This document shows, one piece after another, positions 63,048 to 64,000 of a DNA stretch of 64,000 nucleotides (position 1 is its first letter; the number at the start of each line of letters is the position of its first letter). The position numbers and the translations under genes are program-made. The notes beneath the pieces are model-generated. The model was not told the DNA's origin. It did not search any database and saw only the letters and a program-made list of their open reading frames with translations. Source of the DNA: JBQTGK01 sp052400665 (GTDB lineage: Bacteria; Bacteroidota; Bacteroidia; Bacteroidales; Marinifilaceae); NCBI GenBank assembly GCA_052400665.1, contig JBQTGK010000004.1; one strand, 5' to 3'.

Positions 63048-64000
63048 TTAATATCCAGGATTTTGATCTACTTCATCAATAGCATTGTTTGCAATAATTT
63101 CAGCTTGTGGAATTGGAAACAATTCATTTTTGTTTGCTTTGTAACCTAAGCTACCCAGCTCTTGGCTTGCTAAATCCCAACGGACTAAATCCCAATATCT
63201 GCTACCTTCAAAGGCCAATTCTAATTGTCTTTCGGTAACAATAGCCTGAAAAATATCATCAGAAGCTTCAATGTCTTCAAGTCCGGCACGATCTCTCACT
63301 TTGTTTAGCTCAATTAAAGCCAATCCATCCTGAGTAGAAAAATGGTATGCTTCGGCTGCCATTAATAAAACATCAGCGTAACGCATTAGACGCCAGTTAA
63401 TAGTGTAGTTTAATTCAGGAACACCACTCTCGCTTGTATCAGAAGATTTAGTAACATATTTTAAACGCATATATCCTTCATAATCATGAGCATCAGGATC
63501 TTTTATTACACCACCTGTTTCTTCGAAATCAGCAGCTGAAATAAGTGTTGCATTTTTTCTTTCTGTATCTCCTGCATCCTCAAATGCTTTACCAATTTTT
63601 GCTGATGGTGAGTTGAAACCCCAACCATTTACGATATTAAGAGTTGAGTTTGCTACATCATAAACAGCATCTCTAGGACCTTGTAACTGAGCTTCAATAT
63701 TACTTTCGTTTCCTCCACCCCAAGGAAAATTACCCCAATCGTAAGATTCCTGAGCAGTATATGAAATCTCAAACAATGATTCTTGTCCAAATTCTGATTC
63801 TTTAGACCATACATCAGCAAAATTAGGTTCCAAATCGTACTGAGTACTACTAATAACTGCTTTAAGTTGTGTTAAGGCATCGCTATATTTCTTTTGATAC
63901 AGAAGCGCTTTACCATAGTATGCCTGAGCAGCACCTTTTGACATGCGATAACGATCGGCAGCACTATATTCGCTTTTTAGTGGTAGATCTGGAATTGCTT
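63048..64000 (-). CDS. SusD/RagB-family outer-membrane lipoprotein (partial)
   Basis: The C-terminal 316 residues are present; the gene continues past 64000 on the minus strand. It contains SusD-type segments: SAADRYRMSKGAAQAYYGKA (helical repeat with TPR-like features), YDWGNFPWGGGNESN, NYTINWRLMRYADVLLMAAE and ERQLELAFEGSRYWDLVRW near the end, closing with LFPIPQAEI and DQNPGY. SusD proteins bind glycans on the cell surface and hand them to the SusC transporter, which should be encoded upstream beyond the window. It heads this visible part of a polysaccharide utilisation locus. Confidence 0.95.
   Translation of the reverse strand, partial: AIPDLPLKSEYSAADRYRMSKGAAQAYYGKALLYQKKYSDALTQLKAVISSTQYDLEPNFADVWSKESEFGQESLFEISYTAQESYDWGNFPWGGGNESNIEAQLQGPRDAVYDVANSTLNIVNGWGFNSPSAKIGKAFEDAGDTERKNATLISAADFEETGGVIKDPDAHDYEGYMRLKYVTKSSDTSESGVPELNYTINWRLMRYADVLLMAAEAYHFSTQDGLALIELNKVRDRAGLEDIEASDDIFQAIVTERQLELAFEGSRYWDLVRWDLASQELGSLGYKANKNELFPIPQAEIIANNAIDEVDQNPGY

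Noticed and set aside
1..64000. CRISPR arrays, rRNA genes, prophage or a multi-gene defence island
   Set aside because: No spaced direct repeats, rRNA segments, phage structural genes or clustered nuclease/helicase genes were seen on either strand.

Overview
The window is AT-rich chromosomal DNA from a member of the Bacteroidota, most likely a marine or anaerobic Marinilabiliales/Bacteroidales-type bacterium (inference). The signs are gldF/gldG gliding genes, a SusD protein followed by glycosidases, lipoproteins with Bacteroidota-type signal peptides, DUF4197, DUF3078 and GIN-domain proteins, tryptophanase, almost no Shine-Dalgarno sequences, and promoters of the form TTG/TTTG-N18-20-TAnnTTTG. 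No rRNA, CRISPR array, phage or intact mobile element was seen. One tRNA gene (Trp) is present.

Layout. 1-8 kb: the end of a cysteine desulfurase, a secreted unknown, a large GH3/serine-hydrolase fusion, CYTH protein, coaX, a 2-hydroxyacid dehydrogenase and an ATP-grasp enzyme. 8-14 kb: a small membrane protein, two convergent cold-shock proteins, a GNAT gene broken by one stop codon, a DUF4197 lipoprotein, a hemolysin III-type membrane protein, a small coding-like frame without ATG, and tryptophanase. 14-19 kb: DUF3078 outer-membrane protein, HAD protein, rhodanese, macro-domain protein and phosphofructokinase. 19-23 kb: a DCC protein, then a minus-strand arsR-thioredoxin-arsF-arsG-permease operon with a clear promoter and operator. 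24-29 kb: an SDR-TspO-photolyase operon, a GH16 lipoprotein and a prsW gene broken at two poly-A runs. 29-35 kb: a PAS histidine kinase, a decayed IS1182-type transposase and pheT. 35-47 kb: surE, a small membrane protein, lpxB, a GIN lipoprotein, a lipid A deacylase-like protein, gldF-gldG, dnaN, an epsilon-type exonuclease, an FAH-family protein and an acyl-CoA ligase. 47-55 kb: methyltransferase, MgtC-like protein, GNAT, NfeD, EI24, purB and an ABC exporter. 55-57 kb: tRNA-Trp, an iron-sulfur CDGSH fusion and a ribosome hibernation factor. 57-64 kb: a minus-strand polysaccharide utilisation locus (susD, GH30, GH3, GH3) cut by the window edge.

How the genes work together. The last block resembles the known beta-1,6-glucan locus of Bacteroides: SusD binds glycan, GH30 cleaves the chain and two GH3 enzymes release glucose. 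The arsR operon couples a metalloid-type repressor to thiol proteins and two permeases. The SDR-TspO-photolyase trio is tightly spaced and suggests a light or oxidative stress function.

Points most worth a second look: the ribosome hibernation factor gene carries a perfect AGGAGGA site, which is unusual where Shine-Dalgarno sites are nearly absent; prsW needs the same kind of -1 shift twice, both times at AAA-AAA; and a minus-strand reading frame near 12.4 kb looks coding but has no ATG. I found no clear multi-gene defence or other wholly unknown system. All calls rest on reading the sequence; no database search was run.
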